A stretch of 64,000 bases of DNA from Limonium bicolor (GCA_023374045.1 CM041778.1:99450839-99514838), one strand, 5' to 3'; positions 23,901 to 36,686 are shown, numbered from the stretch's first letter. Notes: a model not told the origin generated them from the sequence alone. Numbers and translations: made by a program.

Positions 23901-25281
23901 ACTCCCCCAAACTTATCTATTTTCTTGTCCTCAAGCAAAACTATGATTCCACAACAATGAGAGATATTTAAGGCAAGCAAGTGTTTAGATGAATTCTTGG
24001 ATCTTAGTGAACAAAAAGAGTGGACAACTCATGAGGAGAACAAACCGACCTAATACTGGTGACATAGGTGCGCATAGGGAAATTAAAAATATAGAGTTTC
24101 AAGGTATGATCTAGAGTGCTTCAAAGCTTAAAAGATTTGGAAACTTGAAGAATTTTTACCATGGCCAACTTCTCTCAAGAATAGGCATTAAAGATAAAAC
24201 AAATGGAAAAATAAATGATTGCATTCGTTTCACATTGGCACAAGAGATGGGGAGAGGAATTTAGGCACTTTGGAATTTGCATTAAAGAATACTTAAATCT
24301 CATTTTGTTGGTTACCAATGGCGACTCACAAGTCCCTTTTTAAAATTTGCACACGCTCCTTAGCAATCCCTAAGAGAGAAGATAGAAGGAACACCTAAGC
24401 AATAAAAATCCACCAAGAAAAGGTTATTTGGTTGCACCGCATGTACATGCTTGTCAAAGAGAGAATTTTTTGAAAAATTTTGATGAAAAATTCCAAGAAT
24501 TCAAAGAAAAAATTGCTTACTCTAAATGGAACTACAAAATGGAAGCAATAGATAAGTAGGAAATCGAGCAGCATGTAAAAAGAAAAGGTCATCTACTCCC
24601 CTCGCACTCAAGTGGGACAATGTTCTCACTGTTCAGTGACTAGCTCATGGAGAAACAAAAGACCTTTTCGAAGCACTAGCATAGAGTAAACAAAAATTAT
24701 GTACGATTTTTATTGTGTGAAACTAAAAGGAAGGGTGAAAATAGTACTCCCCTTATAAGATGTGGACTGAAGATGGGTTTCCCCACACTTGCGAGTGTCC
24801 GGGGTCGTTGAAGTGTTGCCCTCAATCTTTGAAGACGAAGGTCCTTAGGAAAATTTCGCTAGTGTTTCCTTTGAAATTGTTCCTAAATCCATCACTTTCA
24901 AAGAGTCACACTTGTTTCCAAAATATTCACAACTCGAACACCACCAAGTTGGGCGTAAAAAAGCATCTCTAAAGAATGCCAAAATAGCCCGTCATTCACA
25001 AAAGTCCAAAAGATTGTTCAAATGTTAAACTAAAGAAATTTAAAAGACAAGACATCTAATGAAATTTGGGTTTTCTCCTAGAAAGATGCCCTTCTTTAAC
25101 ATCTTTGGCTAGACCATACCTCCCTTTTTTAATCATTCAAAGGATGGGTGTGAGGAGAGTGCCCGAAAGAAGAATTGAAGACATCTTTGGGTTTCTGTTT
25201 TGGTGAATGATTTCCTTTTTCTTGTTTTCCCCGCTTTTTCTGTTCATGCGTGTCTGATAGGTATTCGGTTCTAATGGTCAT

Positions 25282-27410
25282 TCACTCAGGTAAGGAAGAG
25301 AAGAGAAGTGAATTTGATTGAGGTGGTTGTACCTCTTTGTTGATGACCTTGGCAGTTGCGGCCTTGTTGCTTGAAGACCTTCCAGTGGTGAAGACCAATT
25401 TTTCATCATAATCTTGAAGGGTGATGGTCCCCTTAGCTACTGCAATGTGAGCATCGGCTGTAGCAAGAAAGGGTCTACCAAAGATGAGTGGTGCAGTGGA
25501 GATCTCCTTGATGTCTAGGAGATGAAGTTGCATGGGAAGTATAAATTCTCCACTATCACGATGACATCCTCCTCCACCCGCTTGGATGAACCGTAGACCC
25601 GTCTGCAAGTTGAAGAATCATCTTGGTCCTCTTCAATTCACCAATTTCCTGCCTCTTGAAGGTGGATAGAGGCATCAAGTTGATGAAATGGTTGGGATGA
25701 TTATTCAACTTGCATGGTTGGGATGGTGAAGCTTTTGGTGATCACTGTATTTTGAGGGCAAATGTTGTTGAAGAATAGCAGAGCAAGCTTCACTGAGTTG
25801 GATGGTCCCGATTTCGACCAACTTTGTTTTGTTGGAGGTGAAGCGCTTGAGAAATTTTCTATAGTTTGACATAGTGGCAATAAGGTCCATAACTAGGATA
25901 TTGACACTTAACTGTTTCAGCATTGCTAGAAACTTACCATACTAGCATCAAGTCTCTACTTTTCTAGTCCATTGAGGAAAGGTAGAGGTGGTTCATAAGG
26001 AGAGGATTTTTGCGCAGGTGGTTCTATGGGAGCATTTGGAGAAGCTTTCTCTTCTGGCACCTCGACTCTCTCTTCATCATCCTCCTTGGGTACACCTAAC
26101 TCTTATGGGATTTGGATCTCTTTTATCTTTTTACCATTTCTCAAGGTGATAGCCTTTACCCTTTCCTCTTCATCCTTCAACTTGGCTTTTTCCTTTGCAT
26201 AATTAGCAAGAAGCCTCTCAAGGTGCTGCCGTTCATTCTGAAGGTTATGCTCATGATTCTTTGAAGAAGCTTCAAGTTGGGTTCTCTTTGTTTTCGATGC
26301 TTCAATGGACTTATCCCATTCTTGATGAAGAGGGTGAATTTCAGAACCTTAAATCGTTTTTACCTTTTTAACCTCTTCTTCAATACTTTCTCTCACAAAG
26401 ATAGCCTTGAGTTTCTTTTTCGGATTATGCTTTGGTTGACTATGGAAGGTGCCAGGTGCCCTGTGCAAGCTGCTCTAAGCTTTGGTCAAGTTGGGTTTTG
26501 AGACTTTGGTTGACTGTTATCTGGTTTCCGTTTAAGGCTTTTTGATTTGCCTTGAAGGCATCTTGCTCTGAGAAATTTGTTTGAGCAACAGAGATGAAGT
26601 TCTCCATCAAACTCTAACTTTGAATTCCCACTAGAAAAGGACGAAGAGGGTTTATGTTGTTGGTGTTGAAATCTAGGAGGGGCACCTTGAGGTTTATAAC
26701 CCATTTGAGAATTTGTTGCTTGATGAGGAGCTTGAGATTTATAGCCTTGAGATTATTTTGAAGAATTACTCAGTCCTTAATGAGTTTGCTCACTGTTCCT
26801 TCATGAGAAATTTGGGTGATTTCTTCATGGGGCATCGGTGTTGTTGTAAGAGTTTCCTGGCCGGTTACCAACAAAATTCACCTCCTCTTGATTTCCCATG
26901 TAACCTCTCCCTTCATATTGATGTGTTTCATGAGGGCCCGTACAGATGCCACACCCTTAGGTAAGTGGTCCTGGAACCAAGGAAGCTATCATCTTTGGAT
27001 TTTCTTTGTGACTGATAGCTAACTTCTCGAATTTGAGGGAAGAGATGTGAGCCGATAGATGATTAGTAGGCTTGACGTTGAGAAGGCATGTAGTCCTTGG
27101 AGCTCTGCCTCTGCTCTTAGCCCACTGCCTCGTGTTGTTGGTCATAGTCTCAAGGAGGTCCATCGCTTCTCGAGGAGACTTGTTCATGAAACTTCCTCCA
27201 GCTGAGGAGTTCACAAGGAGCCTATTTGCATCGTCTAGCCCATTAAAGAAGGAAAGACACAGAGATTGATCATCTAACCCATGATGCGAACAGTTCATCA
27301 GTACTTCTTTAAATCTGTCTCAAGCATCATATAAAGGCTCTCCTGGCTCTTGGGTGAAAGTGTTAACTTCCCCAATAAGCTGCCTAGTTCTACTTGTGGG
27401 TTAGTACTTA
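25282..27410 (-). pseudogene. Degenerate gag and retropepsin-like region of Athila-type element
   Basis: The gag part reads FKEVLMNCSHHGL, then LSFFNGLDDANRLLVNSSAG and FMNKSPREAMDLLETM (about 27330-27100), the conserved core of Ty3/gypsy Athila/Tat gag. The protease part has YRKFLKRFTSNKTKL (near 25860), ECSAIL-like SEACSAILQQHLPSK, FKRQEIGELKRTKM (near 25640) and PLIFGRPFLATADAHI (near 25490). The segment that should carry the catalytic Asp (D-x-G-A-S type), between the second and third of these, is deleted. A frame change lies near 25600, and stops interrupt gag. It is a relic, with no host role inferred. Confidence 0.75.
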
Positions 27411-27420
27411 GTGAGAAACT

Positions 27421-28380
27421 GTTGATAATTTTAGAAAATATTAGGGTTTGATTATAAATTTATAGCAATTTTTTGGATCAAAGTGTAATTTATTTGAAAA
27501 AATTATTGATGTAATGATTCAATGGTAATTCTTAGTAAAATTTTAGGGGTCTTATCATAATTTTTGAAAAAACTTATATCAAACTGTAAAACAGTGATGA
27601 GTGAGATGAGAACCGGATAATGAAGGAAAAAATTCTCACCCATATCCGATCCAACCCAACACCGTTTCACCCGTCTATTTCGGGTTTTTACCCATTTATA
27701 TGGGTTGATTAGTGAGTGGATCGGGTACCCAATGGATATCACTCCCTTCCCCCAACCACAATATTTGCAACCAGAACGGACCAATAATCTTGATTAGCCT
27801 AGGTGGGTCAAATCAGGTTTGTCTAATCGTCGAGTAGTGGACCTTGCAAAATTTTGCAAGAATCTTCAGATTTGTGATACATGAGAGAAGCAAAGCCAGA
27901 ATCGATGATGCAATAAACTAACCAATGATTGATCGAGAAGATATCATACCAATTCAGAATTAAGCCCAGTCGGGCACTTATTTCATTTACTTAATATGGG
28001 GAAAACAGGAAATCTTGGCTACAATTTCATACTTGCATCAGTCTATACCAGTAGCCAACACTACCTCTAAGCCAAGCACCCTATTTTCTTTCAGATTCTC
28101 CCACCCAAATTCTCACCTTTAGATTTATTTCCATATCTACTTTGTGACCCTCATCTCTCCATACTGGTACAAGACAACGTTCCCTCTTCTGCTGTACATG
28201 GCGCTCTTAGAAAATTACCCATCAACCTGCTACATGCAGCTTGAATATCAGAGACAAAGCGCGCGTAAGTTCATCCCAAGTTCTCAGTCATCTCTATTAG
28301 AACGGAAGCCCTCTAATGTTTTTCCGTCTTTGTTTCTTCCTCAGCCCTCCTCTCATAGAAACTTTTTGTGATCGAAAAGA
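27421..28380. other. Spacer downstream of the AGPase gene
   Basis: No gene recognised. A short CGGGT/ACCCG-rich stretch at 27640-27760 recalls the arms of the MITE at 14089, but has no clear termini. The 3' UTR and poly(A) site of the AGPase gene must lie in the right-hand part (minus strand, left of 28381); I cannot fix the cleavage site. Confidence 0.5.
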
Positions 28381-31300
28381 TTATATCACTGTTCCATCCT
28401 GAATACTTGCCTTCTCCATTACAACGGTGATGCCAGATCTTATGTAGAACCCGTCTTCTGGTCTATCAGCCTCTTGAACTCCCTGCAAACCACGCACACA
28501 TACAAAACATAGTTGAGCAAATTAATGATACATCATACATTCATAAGATTCTGAAAGCTATGTTTCAAGGTAAAAGGTAATGGAGGACAATGTAGCCAGA
28601 TGCTCACATCTTTGTTCTCTATTATGACATTCTTTCCAATCCTTGCATTCTTGTCAACTATGCAATTCCTGCGGTCAACGTAGAAGCCTCACTCAGAATA
28701 AGTTTACATGTTGCTTAAAGATATATTATGACTTTGCTGGCAACATATACTGCACCTTATCTTTGAGTTCTCCCCAACCCCAATGGGAACTTTTCCATCG
28801 GCTAGGAGAGAAGCAATCTCAGAATCAGTTTGGTAATAGTCAGCCCCCAACATCAAGGTATCCTGAAAAAATGATAGATGAGATCAGTTCATGAATATAC
28901 TCTATAAAGTGCAGAAGCGATCCTTTTTCTCTAGGGCATTTGATGTAATAAGCTGACCTTCATCTCAACGCCACAGTCTAAACGAGAACGCTGTCCAACT
29001 ATTGACCTCTCGACCATGCATTCTCTCAAGAAACATCCATGTGAGATGATTGCATCCTTCACCTGATATTACACAGTACCCGGAATTACAGATCGAGGTC
29101 TTAATAAAGTGAAGTAAGGTAGCATACACTGAACGTGGGCGAGGTTCTACCTTGCAGTTATCCATCTTTGTAGGCGGCAAGAACAAAGGAGATGTGTAGA
29201 AAGGTGTTTTTGGGTCGTAAAACTCGAATTTCGGATGCTGCACAGAAGAACCTTGAGTTTAGCAAAAGGAAAAGGGGGAAACACTATAGAGTTCGCATTC
29301 TCAAAGGCGAATCAATCAGAGTTTGCATTGAGGGGATTACACTAACCCCTTCAGTTAGAGCCAAGTTAGCCTCATAGAACGATTTCAGGGTTCCAATGTC
29401 TTCCCAGTAATCTCTGTATAGGTACGCCTGTCCATATTGAGAGAAAAAGGGCAGCTTTTTATTGTACCAAAGCTTGCATCAAGTGCACTTTGACATCAGA
29501 ATGTGGAGCTGAAATCTTTACACTTCTTTTTCATTTACCTGAACATTGTGATCCTTTACAGCCATAGGAATGATTTCAGATCCAAAATCATTGGAATATG
29601 GATGTTTCTGTTGAAGGAGGTTGAGAAGAACATTCTTTTTGAACACATACACTCCCATTGATGCAATGAATGGCTTCTCTGAGGCTTCTGCTTGAGGTAG
29701 GCCAAAAATTGTAGTATCCACTTGCTATCAACAAAAGCAGATAAAGAACGGTCAAATTTTGGATATGACTTGCATTCAATGCAAATCTAGCCTATAAAAG
29801 TCAAGAGTTCAATGGTTCTGCGCTTCTGTGATTCTTAGTTGGGTCTAGGCTCCAGCTTACCATGGCATTTAAGTTGTCACCCTTTGGTTTTTCTGTGAAC
29901 TGAATCACTCGACCGCTGCTGTCTATCTTCATAAGTCCGTATTCTGGGGCACGACTGGAGAATGGACATATATGTGCTATTAATTAGTACGTAGCTATCT
30001 AATTTCAGTATAAATACTAAAAGATTAGAAGCACAAGCATAAATCATTATCAAGGACAAGGGACCAAGTTCCATTGTCATTTCACCAAGATCTAACGAGT
30101 CAGTATTAGCAGTTTACGAGAATTCACTAGTATGCAACGAAAACGGATACAGCTCAAACGCACCTCTCGTCCACAGGAACGCATGAAACTGTGATATCAG
30201 CATTTCTATCAATGTGATTCTACAAAGAGAAGCTTGAAATTATAAGTATGTTGCTTTAAATCTTGTCAATGCAGCTAAAACTCTATCAAGAAAAACTCTT
30301 GCTTACCTGCACGAAGTCCATGTAATCCATCCGGTAGAGATGATCCCCTGACAATATGATAATATTTTCAACAGCCTTGTGCCTAGCATCCTGCCAAAGT
30401 TCAAGGGTTTTACACTAAGAAACATTGAGGATCATATACAAGCAATATTCCTCGTATCACTTTCAATAGTGCATACTTGTTGGTTTTCCAAGGAAAAAAA
30501 AAAGTCTTTTAAGGAAGAAAATGTGTGGTAAACCCACCCACCTCAAACAACCATGTAAATTGCCTAACAGCATCAGCAGTTCCTTGGAACCACTTCATTC
30601 CAGCTTCCCCTGGAGTTTGTGTGGCCGCCAAAACCTGTTTCCACCAGTATGAAAAATATCATAAGCGTAAGCAATTTCATAAAACTTACACATTGCTTAG
30701 GTGAAAATACAAGAGGTGAAGAGAACATGTCACTCTTGCCAATTTGAATAACATCTTGATAATAATGAAGTGATCTAAAAGGAATTGTATTTGGATAAAC
30801 CCACCCCTTTCATTCCTGCACTTCATCCAAACAAAGGTGGGATATTCCCTATCCTCCTATAAATTTCCGTGTTCTAGATAATGGTAGACACATGATACCA
30901 AATTGTGCCTCTATATACACACATGATACAATTTTTTGCTTGGAACTTGCTTTTCGATTGAAAACTACCAAGTGATGCAATTTATGACCATTTTGAAATA
31001 CACACGCGCATGTTTTTATAATTCTAATAGTAATGTTGATAGTAACCCCTAACCTCCACAAATCCGTCTCCAAAGTTAATCCCCTGACCATCGTACGTGC
31101 GGTGGATGTGACGGTTAAGAGATGCAGAATTGAACTGAGTCAACACGAAGATCTTGTTTATACCACTGTTGATACAGTTGCTCATGGGGATATCAATCAG
31201 CTTGTAGCATCCCCCAAGAGGAACCTAAAGTAAACGAGCAACAAAATTAATTAGTATATGCGAAAGCATCTTTTTTTAAATCTGTCATATGGTCAACTGA

Positions 31301-31937
31301 TATCTGATGCATTCTAATAATAGGGAGCAATCCACTTACGGCAGGGGTTGCTGTTCTGCTTGTAAGAGGGAAAAGTTGAGTCCCAGCTCCTCCGCCCAGT
31401 ATTATTGAAGCCACCTTTTTTGGGTCTGCTCTCATTCTATCGACCAAAGGTGCTTCTCTGGTATGTAAATTGGTTCTCTGTTGAGAAGGAACCAAATCAA
31501 ACATGAAGCAGGTACAAAAACTAAACTCAAAGCAATGAATACAGCTCCTTCACGTCCGGCGAGGAAACCAATGGTTTAGTGGTGTGGTGAGTCATCATAC
31601 TAATAAGCTAAAATGATTGAGAAAAGGAAAAGCCATAAACATTGAGATTTGTTTCTATAACAAAAACAAAAATAGGAAAGAAATTTTTTTAAGAGGGAGC
31701 ACGAAGAGTTACCATCAATTCAGAGGCACGGTCTGATGTCATAACCGAGGTTACATGTCCACGTTGAGTCTTCCTCTTAGCACTCTTCTCATTGTTCAAA
31801 CTTTTCGGCAGGTTCTTGGCCAAATGATTGCTGTTCGATAAAAACGACCCGGCAAGTCGCTGGCTCCAGAACCCACTATTTCCATTCACTTTTGCCAAAT
31901 GGGCATTAGCTCCAAACGCGGCACAGCAGGAATCCAT
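28381..31937 (-). CDS. APL: ADP-glucose pyrophosphorylase large subunit, 14 exons, intact
   Basis: Large subunit of plastid glucose-1-phosphate adenylyltransferase, which makes ADP-glucose for starch. Exons (minus): 31937-31713, 31477-31340, 31224-31054, 30634-30542, 30390-30307, 30219-30164, 29954-29861, 29724-29539, 29427-29347, 29237-29151, 29062-28958, 28862-28756, 28668-28608, 28482-28381. All introns are GT-AG, phases agree, and the protein is 529 residues, the usual length. The start [16 protein letters not shown] fits large subunits; about 75 N-terminal residues include the transit peptide. Motifs: [14 protein letters not shown] (100-113), [10 protein letters not shown] (223-232, with Asp225 at the catalytic Asp), FTEKPKG for glucose-1-phosphate, and C-terminal [11 protein letters not shown]. 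Gln109 and Thr119 occupy the positions of potato Lys44/Thr54, where small subunits have Arg/Lys; this suggests a regulatory, poorly catalytic subunit (inference). Which APL paralogue it is remains open. Confidence 0.95.
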
Positions 31938-32420
31938 TGCCAAAATCACGGTCAAATAACTCGAAACGAGTATCACCTTGGAAGAGCCTTTTCAAAATTT
32001 CCCTGCAAGCGAAAGTAACCAGTTAGTCAACACGGCTATCCAATTAATCAAAAGGATCGAGCATTATTAATTTATTTTCATGTTTGTTTTGCTCAGTTTC
32101 TCTGCACTTTTTTTTTTTTAAAAAAAAGTACAGTTGATTCTAAAGACAGAAATGCTGAAACCAGAGCAAACCCAGATCAGTGGAAGCTCGTAGGAGCAAA
32201 ATCTAACTTACCCAGTAACTGAATTCGAATAGGTAGAATGAACGAGTTGATTTTTAGTTTGTGGGGTTTTAATCAAGCTTCGAGCTTCTTCAACTCTCCT
32301 GATGCCTTTTCTCCAGCTCGAAGACTAGGCAGAGAGAGAGAGAGGGGAGGAGAGAGAGTAGTAGAAGAAGAGGCGGATCAAAGTAGAGAAAGTGGGTAGA
32401 TATATTGGCTCGTGAGCCTG
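31938..32420 (-). promoter_or_regulatory. 5' UTR with leader intron and probable core promoter of APL
   Basis: On the minus strand, a leader exon with a CT-repeat (32331-32345) appears to be joined by an intron to the coding exon: donor CTGG|GTAAGT near 32213, acceptor TTGCAG near 32004. Further upstream, CCAATATATCTACCC near 32395-32409 is a plausible TATA element. The transcription start is not determined by sequence alone. Confidence 0.5.
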
Positions 32421-33640
32421 CCTCCACTTTACCTCACACACGCACATTACCGTCACGAGGAAAAACCCCAATCCGGGGGCTTTACAAAATTACCACGATC
32501 CTCTTGCGGAACAAAGTGAATGCCGTTACACACCCCCACTCCCGTCACGAGAGGGAAAAATATCTCAAGGTGGGCGGGCGACCTTATTACAATCCCAAAC
32601 CAAATTGATGAATAATATGAATGGTCAATGGTAATAATCGTAGTTTTAGCTCTCCACAGCTCAACAAACTTTGGCCACTTCTGCTGCTGTTGCCAGTGGT
32701 AATCTCGAGTTTCTAGACAAATCTCTTGGAAGGAAGCAAACACCGCAACACCCGTCCAACTCCAATTTGTTGCATGTGAAGACAAATCGGTTGGTATCTT
32801 AAGTTTTCTCTAGAGTAAATTTATACACTAGAATTTCGGGTCAAAGGAACTTGGTTTGTTTGATATTTGGTCACTACTTATGAGATGTAACTTCCATGTA
32901 ATGCAATGCAAGGGGTTAAAATTCTAACACTTTGGGAGCAGGAAATATGTGACAATGCTACAACTAAAAAGTCCCAAGATCCAATGTAGGTTAGGTATCG
33001 AAGACACGATTAAGCGAATGAAAACTTTGGCTTTGTGGTTGTTTTGGTCTGACTGTTTTATGATTATTTTATATGTGACAGTATATTATTGGAGTAGAAC
33101 ATAGGACCCACATGGGGACCACCCCAAAACATCCACGTTCATGCGCTCGCCGGAGGCAGCCGTTGAAGTTTCTGGCTAATTGTGAATAGTTTGTCAGATA
33201 TGGTATGTTGTCCTGTAGCTAGCTAGTGTAGGTTCCTTTGTCATCATAATGTTTACTATTTTGGATCGTGTCAAAGCTGATATATGGTTAGTCGTTTTCC
33301 AACTAATTCACGGTTCGTGATGCTTTGAGCCCTTTCGTTTGCTCTTACTACTTGCTTGGCCAATTTGCAGGCTTTGCTATAGTACAGATAGTGGTAAAAG
33401 AACATCACATCATTATCACATAAAGACTATACATATAATTTCCCTACAGTTCCTAGCGAGAAGATCTCCAATCTAATTTCTCTCCTGTGAATGAAGAATA
33501 CTAGCTAGAAGAGGATGGGACCCAGGTAAGAGAATACTTTCCAATTTGAAACATGTTCTTGACCTCTAATTTGCACAAGATTTTTTTTGGAGGATCAATT
33601 ATTTCACATCCATTTAGTAGTAAGGGTGACAACACTAAAA
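32421..33640. other. Upstream intergenic DNA
   Basis: I see no gene or repeat that I can name. Upstream regulatory elements of the AGPase gene may lie here, but none can be assigned. Confidence 0.4.
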
Positions 33641-33644
33641 TGTA

Positions 33645-33859
33645 CTCCCTCCGTCAAAATAAATGTCGTTTTAGGTTTGCGATTTATGTTCAAATTATTT
33701 GTCGTTTTAGATTTTTTGTATCTTACTTTTCACTTTTGTCTTTTTCACTTTTTTAATTATTAATGTTATCTTTTGTTTTTTATTCTTTTCATACAAAAAG
33801 TAAGGACACACTAATTATTTTAAACTCTTTCTTAAAAAGTGTGAATATGTCAGAGAGAG
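33645..33859. mobile_element. Stowaway-like MITE (Tc1/mariner type)
   Basis: The left terminus CTCCCTCCGTC is the classic Stowaway end. The right end GTCAGAGAGAG is its degenerate inverse. TA dinucleotides flank both sides (33643-33644 and 33860-33861). It is 215 bp, AT-rich and noncoding. Confidence 0.75.
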
Positions 33860-34333
33860 TAGTTTGTTTGAAGACCATAATAATATTCTTTTTTTTTTAA
33901 TCAATAATATTCGGTATGACATCGTATCTGACAGTGCGAGAAATGAATCAATTTATACAGTTCAATTCACAATACATATGAATAAGGTTAATTTGATATA
34001 ATTGTTACCAAGATCAAGTCATTCAAAATATTTTATGAAAATCAATTCATGCCTGAGTTATGCGGTGAAACCAATTTTGTGCAGTGGAAAAGGAAAACAT
34101 TCTTTCATTCAATTACTTATTGGTTTATTTGGCTATAAATGATGAGTAACAATTAATAGATCAGCTAAGTTTTCAATTTCCAAGAGGGTGGCAGACAGCA
34201 GTGGTGCGGAACTCTTTCATCCTGAATCTTATGGTATGTAGTATAACACACATTAATGACCAAGCCCTGATACCATTTCCTCCATACATATCAAAAATGG
34301 AAAGGAAAAAGAGAGTTAAATATCTTTGGTGAG

Positions 34334-34540
34334 TTACGTACGTTTTGGCAGGAAATGGCAGCTGCCTGCTTGCAACATGAACCGCACACCTGTCACAAGA
34401 CCAACGGTTGCTAGGGTCAGTTCAGCAGATAAAAGTTGCCAATTTGGGAGAGCTTCTGTTATTTTCTGTCTAGGCATGTAAGATGGCAGACACTCTGCAT
34501 GTGCTTGGATGGCTCTCGAAGGCGCCTTCAACGGACACAA
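34334..34540 (-). other. Possible isolated exon, family unknown
   Basis: A minus-strand open stretch reads ALPNWQLLSAELTLATVGL, then VTGVRFML, a hydrophobic, membrane-like segment. It is followed immediately by a good donor GTACGTAA near 34345. I recognise no family and find no neighbouring exons, so this may be chance or a gene fragment. Confidence 0.2.
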
Positions 34541-35104
34541 ATTATCATACTACTGTATTATTTATTATACAGAGACATAAGAATATAAGGCGGTAACAGC
34601 CAACATCAATCTTATTAATGTTTACATCAAAATTGTAGGATGCGTTTGACCTTTATTCTTGGAATTTCACGAATCGACTCGGTAAACAGAGCATGTTTTT
34701 GATGATTATATGTTAGTGGTGGTGGGGACCTAGCCCGCACTTTCGGGTATTTGATGGGAGCCCAGGTAATGAGGGATAAATTAAAGCCTCTATATTCGCC
34801 GCGAGTTATTGGGGGGTTTGGTTGGGGGTGTGATTTGATAAGGGTGGGATGGGAATGAAGAGGACAAAGCACACGGTCCAAGAGGAAGAAAGAAAGTTTT
34901 TCCGATGGGAATGAGAAACAAAGATCCAACACCTCAACTAGGAAGATGACAGCGTCTCCCACATGGACATGGTAAAGAGTCAGTGTCCTTATTTGGGGGC
35001 AAAATTAGGTAATACGACACCCAATATACTTGCCAAACCTCAGCATTCTGCCATTTAGATGGGGCATTTTGCTACGATCTAGAACAGCAAGTTCCGATGT
35101 TAAC

Positions 35105-35293
35105 TTCGGCCTTATGAGTAATGAGTAAATTCTTGGTCTCTCATTTTTCGTCAGTGGACCATTTTTTTTTCTATCTTAAAGGGAAGTGATCTCCTCCTTT
35201 ATTGATAGTGTTCAACTTTTGACAGCTGATAATACAATTATCATAAAAGATTAAACGGTGAAAAAGAATTTACTCATTACTCATAAGGCCGAA
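35105..35293. repeat. Perfect 30-bp inverted repeat with internal direct repeats
   Basis: The arms at 35105-35134 and 35264-35293 (core CCTTATGAGTAATGAGTAAA) are perfectly inverted. A 33-bp sequence with GTGATCTCCTCCTTTATTG at about 35185 recurs in direct orientation at about 35322, one copy inside and one outside the repeat. No target duplication is evident; this is probably a small MITE or an insertion scar. Confidence 0.6.
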
Positions 35294-35537
35294 AATCACA
35301 CCCCCAACCAACAACAAAAGGAGGAGTGATCTCCTCCTTTATTGCATAGTGTCCAAGACTCACTGCATTTGTCATCGTACTGATTCGAGATTAAAAAGAA
35401 AAATTGTGGGAGTTTCCACTAAGTAGATCTATTCTACTTAGTGGGTAGTGTAAGTTCTTTTGTTTTTAAGAGTAATAAAAGAGCTTATATTGTGTATTCG
35501 TTCGTATCGATTAACTACTTCCGCTACTTAGTCTTGA

Positions 35538-35586
35538 TTGAGTCAAAGTACTTCACACACTTACACTTTGAAGTACTTTGAGTCAA
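35538..35586. repeat. 18-bp hairpin
   Basis: TTGAGTCAAAGTACTTCA at 35538-35555 pairs with TGAAGTACTTTGAGTCAA at 35569-35586 (17 of 18 positions), with a 13-nt loop. Function unknown. Confidence 0.55.
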
Positions 35587-36686
35587 CCCAGTGATCCTAC
35601 ATAGTTTCTCACGTTTTCTCATCCACTAGTGCTAAAACAATGGTCTGCATGAACTGACCCTACACCCATGTGTCTATATTTTCTACTATGACATGTTCTT
35701 CGGGAAAGAGCCTCGACCAATCCAGACCCACTACCTCATAATAAGAATGTGGGTATCCCATGACTAAGGCACTCGAGAGCTAGGGAATTTTTTTTAACGT
35801 CCTAATGAAATATGGATCGAAAAGCTCTTGGGAAATTCATAAGTATTGTTTGAAGAGTTAGAAGTTTGATTGGATCTCTTCCTTGACTAATTTCAAACAG
35901 TTTTGCGTGTGCTTCTGTAAAATTAGAGCTAACAAATCTACTCTTGGCTATGTACTATAATACGAAGCAAATTATGAGAATCGACAATAAAGAATTAACC
36001 AGGTATGCTTAAAATGTGTGTTTTTGGACACATGGTATACTTTCACTATGCTATCTACTGACACAACTAAATTGAGAGTGTGACTGAATGGAACGAGTTG
36101 ATAGCTTCTTATGTTGTGAATGATTATAGATTTTGGATGCTTACAAATAACAATAAAAATGTTGGCCTATAAGAAAATGAAGAGATCAAAAGGGAAAATT
36201 TTACCTGTAAAACTCCCTTTGTATGATGTGACTAATAGCAAAGGTGGATAACTCCTTTCAAAGGTGAAACTAACATAGTTAAAGGATCCTATGAATGATA
36301 ACTCTAGTTTAATGAGTGTCATTGAAAGTGCAAGGAGCCATAAGTTTGTGCTTGAGTTTGCAAATACTTGGGAACAAGAGTATGACAAACACATCAAGTT
36401 TCTTGTTAAAAAATTCTAGCCATTCCAAGTTCTCAACATTCATCCCTTCTGGTAGAGATGCACACACTGATCCCCTAACCCTCAATCTAGGATCTAATTA
36501 TGTTGATGAAACACTTTAGCTCGTCCCCTCTAAGATGAGAAAGATTAATAAAAGTTCTAATATAATGGGATATATGATATCATGGTAACAAAATGGATGG
36601 AAGAGTTGAAGGCTCTAAGGGGTGAACATTCTTTACCCTTCAGAAACAGTTTTCCCTTTTTTCTTGCCATTATTAAGGGTTTCTTC

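Larger units (their letters stand above)
22454..27420 (-). mobile_element. Athila-like Ty3/gypsy remnant (gag-protease, 3' LTR)
   Basis: Read on the minus strand: part of gag (27410-26960), a zinc-knuckle-poor linker, a protease region (25920-25282), a 1.4-kb noncoding tail, a polypurine tract TAAGTTTGGGGGAGT (23901-23915), and the 3' LTR. No reverse transcriptase, RNase H or integrase is present. The 5' LTR and primer site are missing, since the match stops near 27420. It is therefore a truncated copy of an element that may already have been gag-protease only. Confidence 0.75.

Noticed and set aside
27640..27760. CGGGT/ACCCG-rich stretch as another hAT-type MITE
   Set aside because: I could not find termini or a target duplication.
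28756..28862. Suspected one-base frameshift at an A run in AGPase exon 12
   Set aside because: Re-reading the reverse complement (GATGGAAAAGTTCCC) showed that the frame continues normally; the gene is intact.
34627..34962. 111-codon minus-strand open frame
   Set aside because: No recognisable domain, low-complexity composition, no splice or promoter context.
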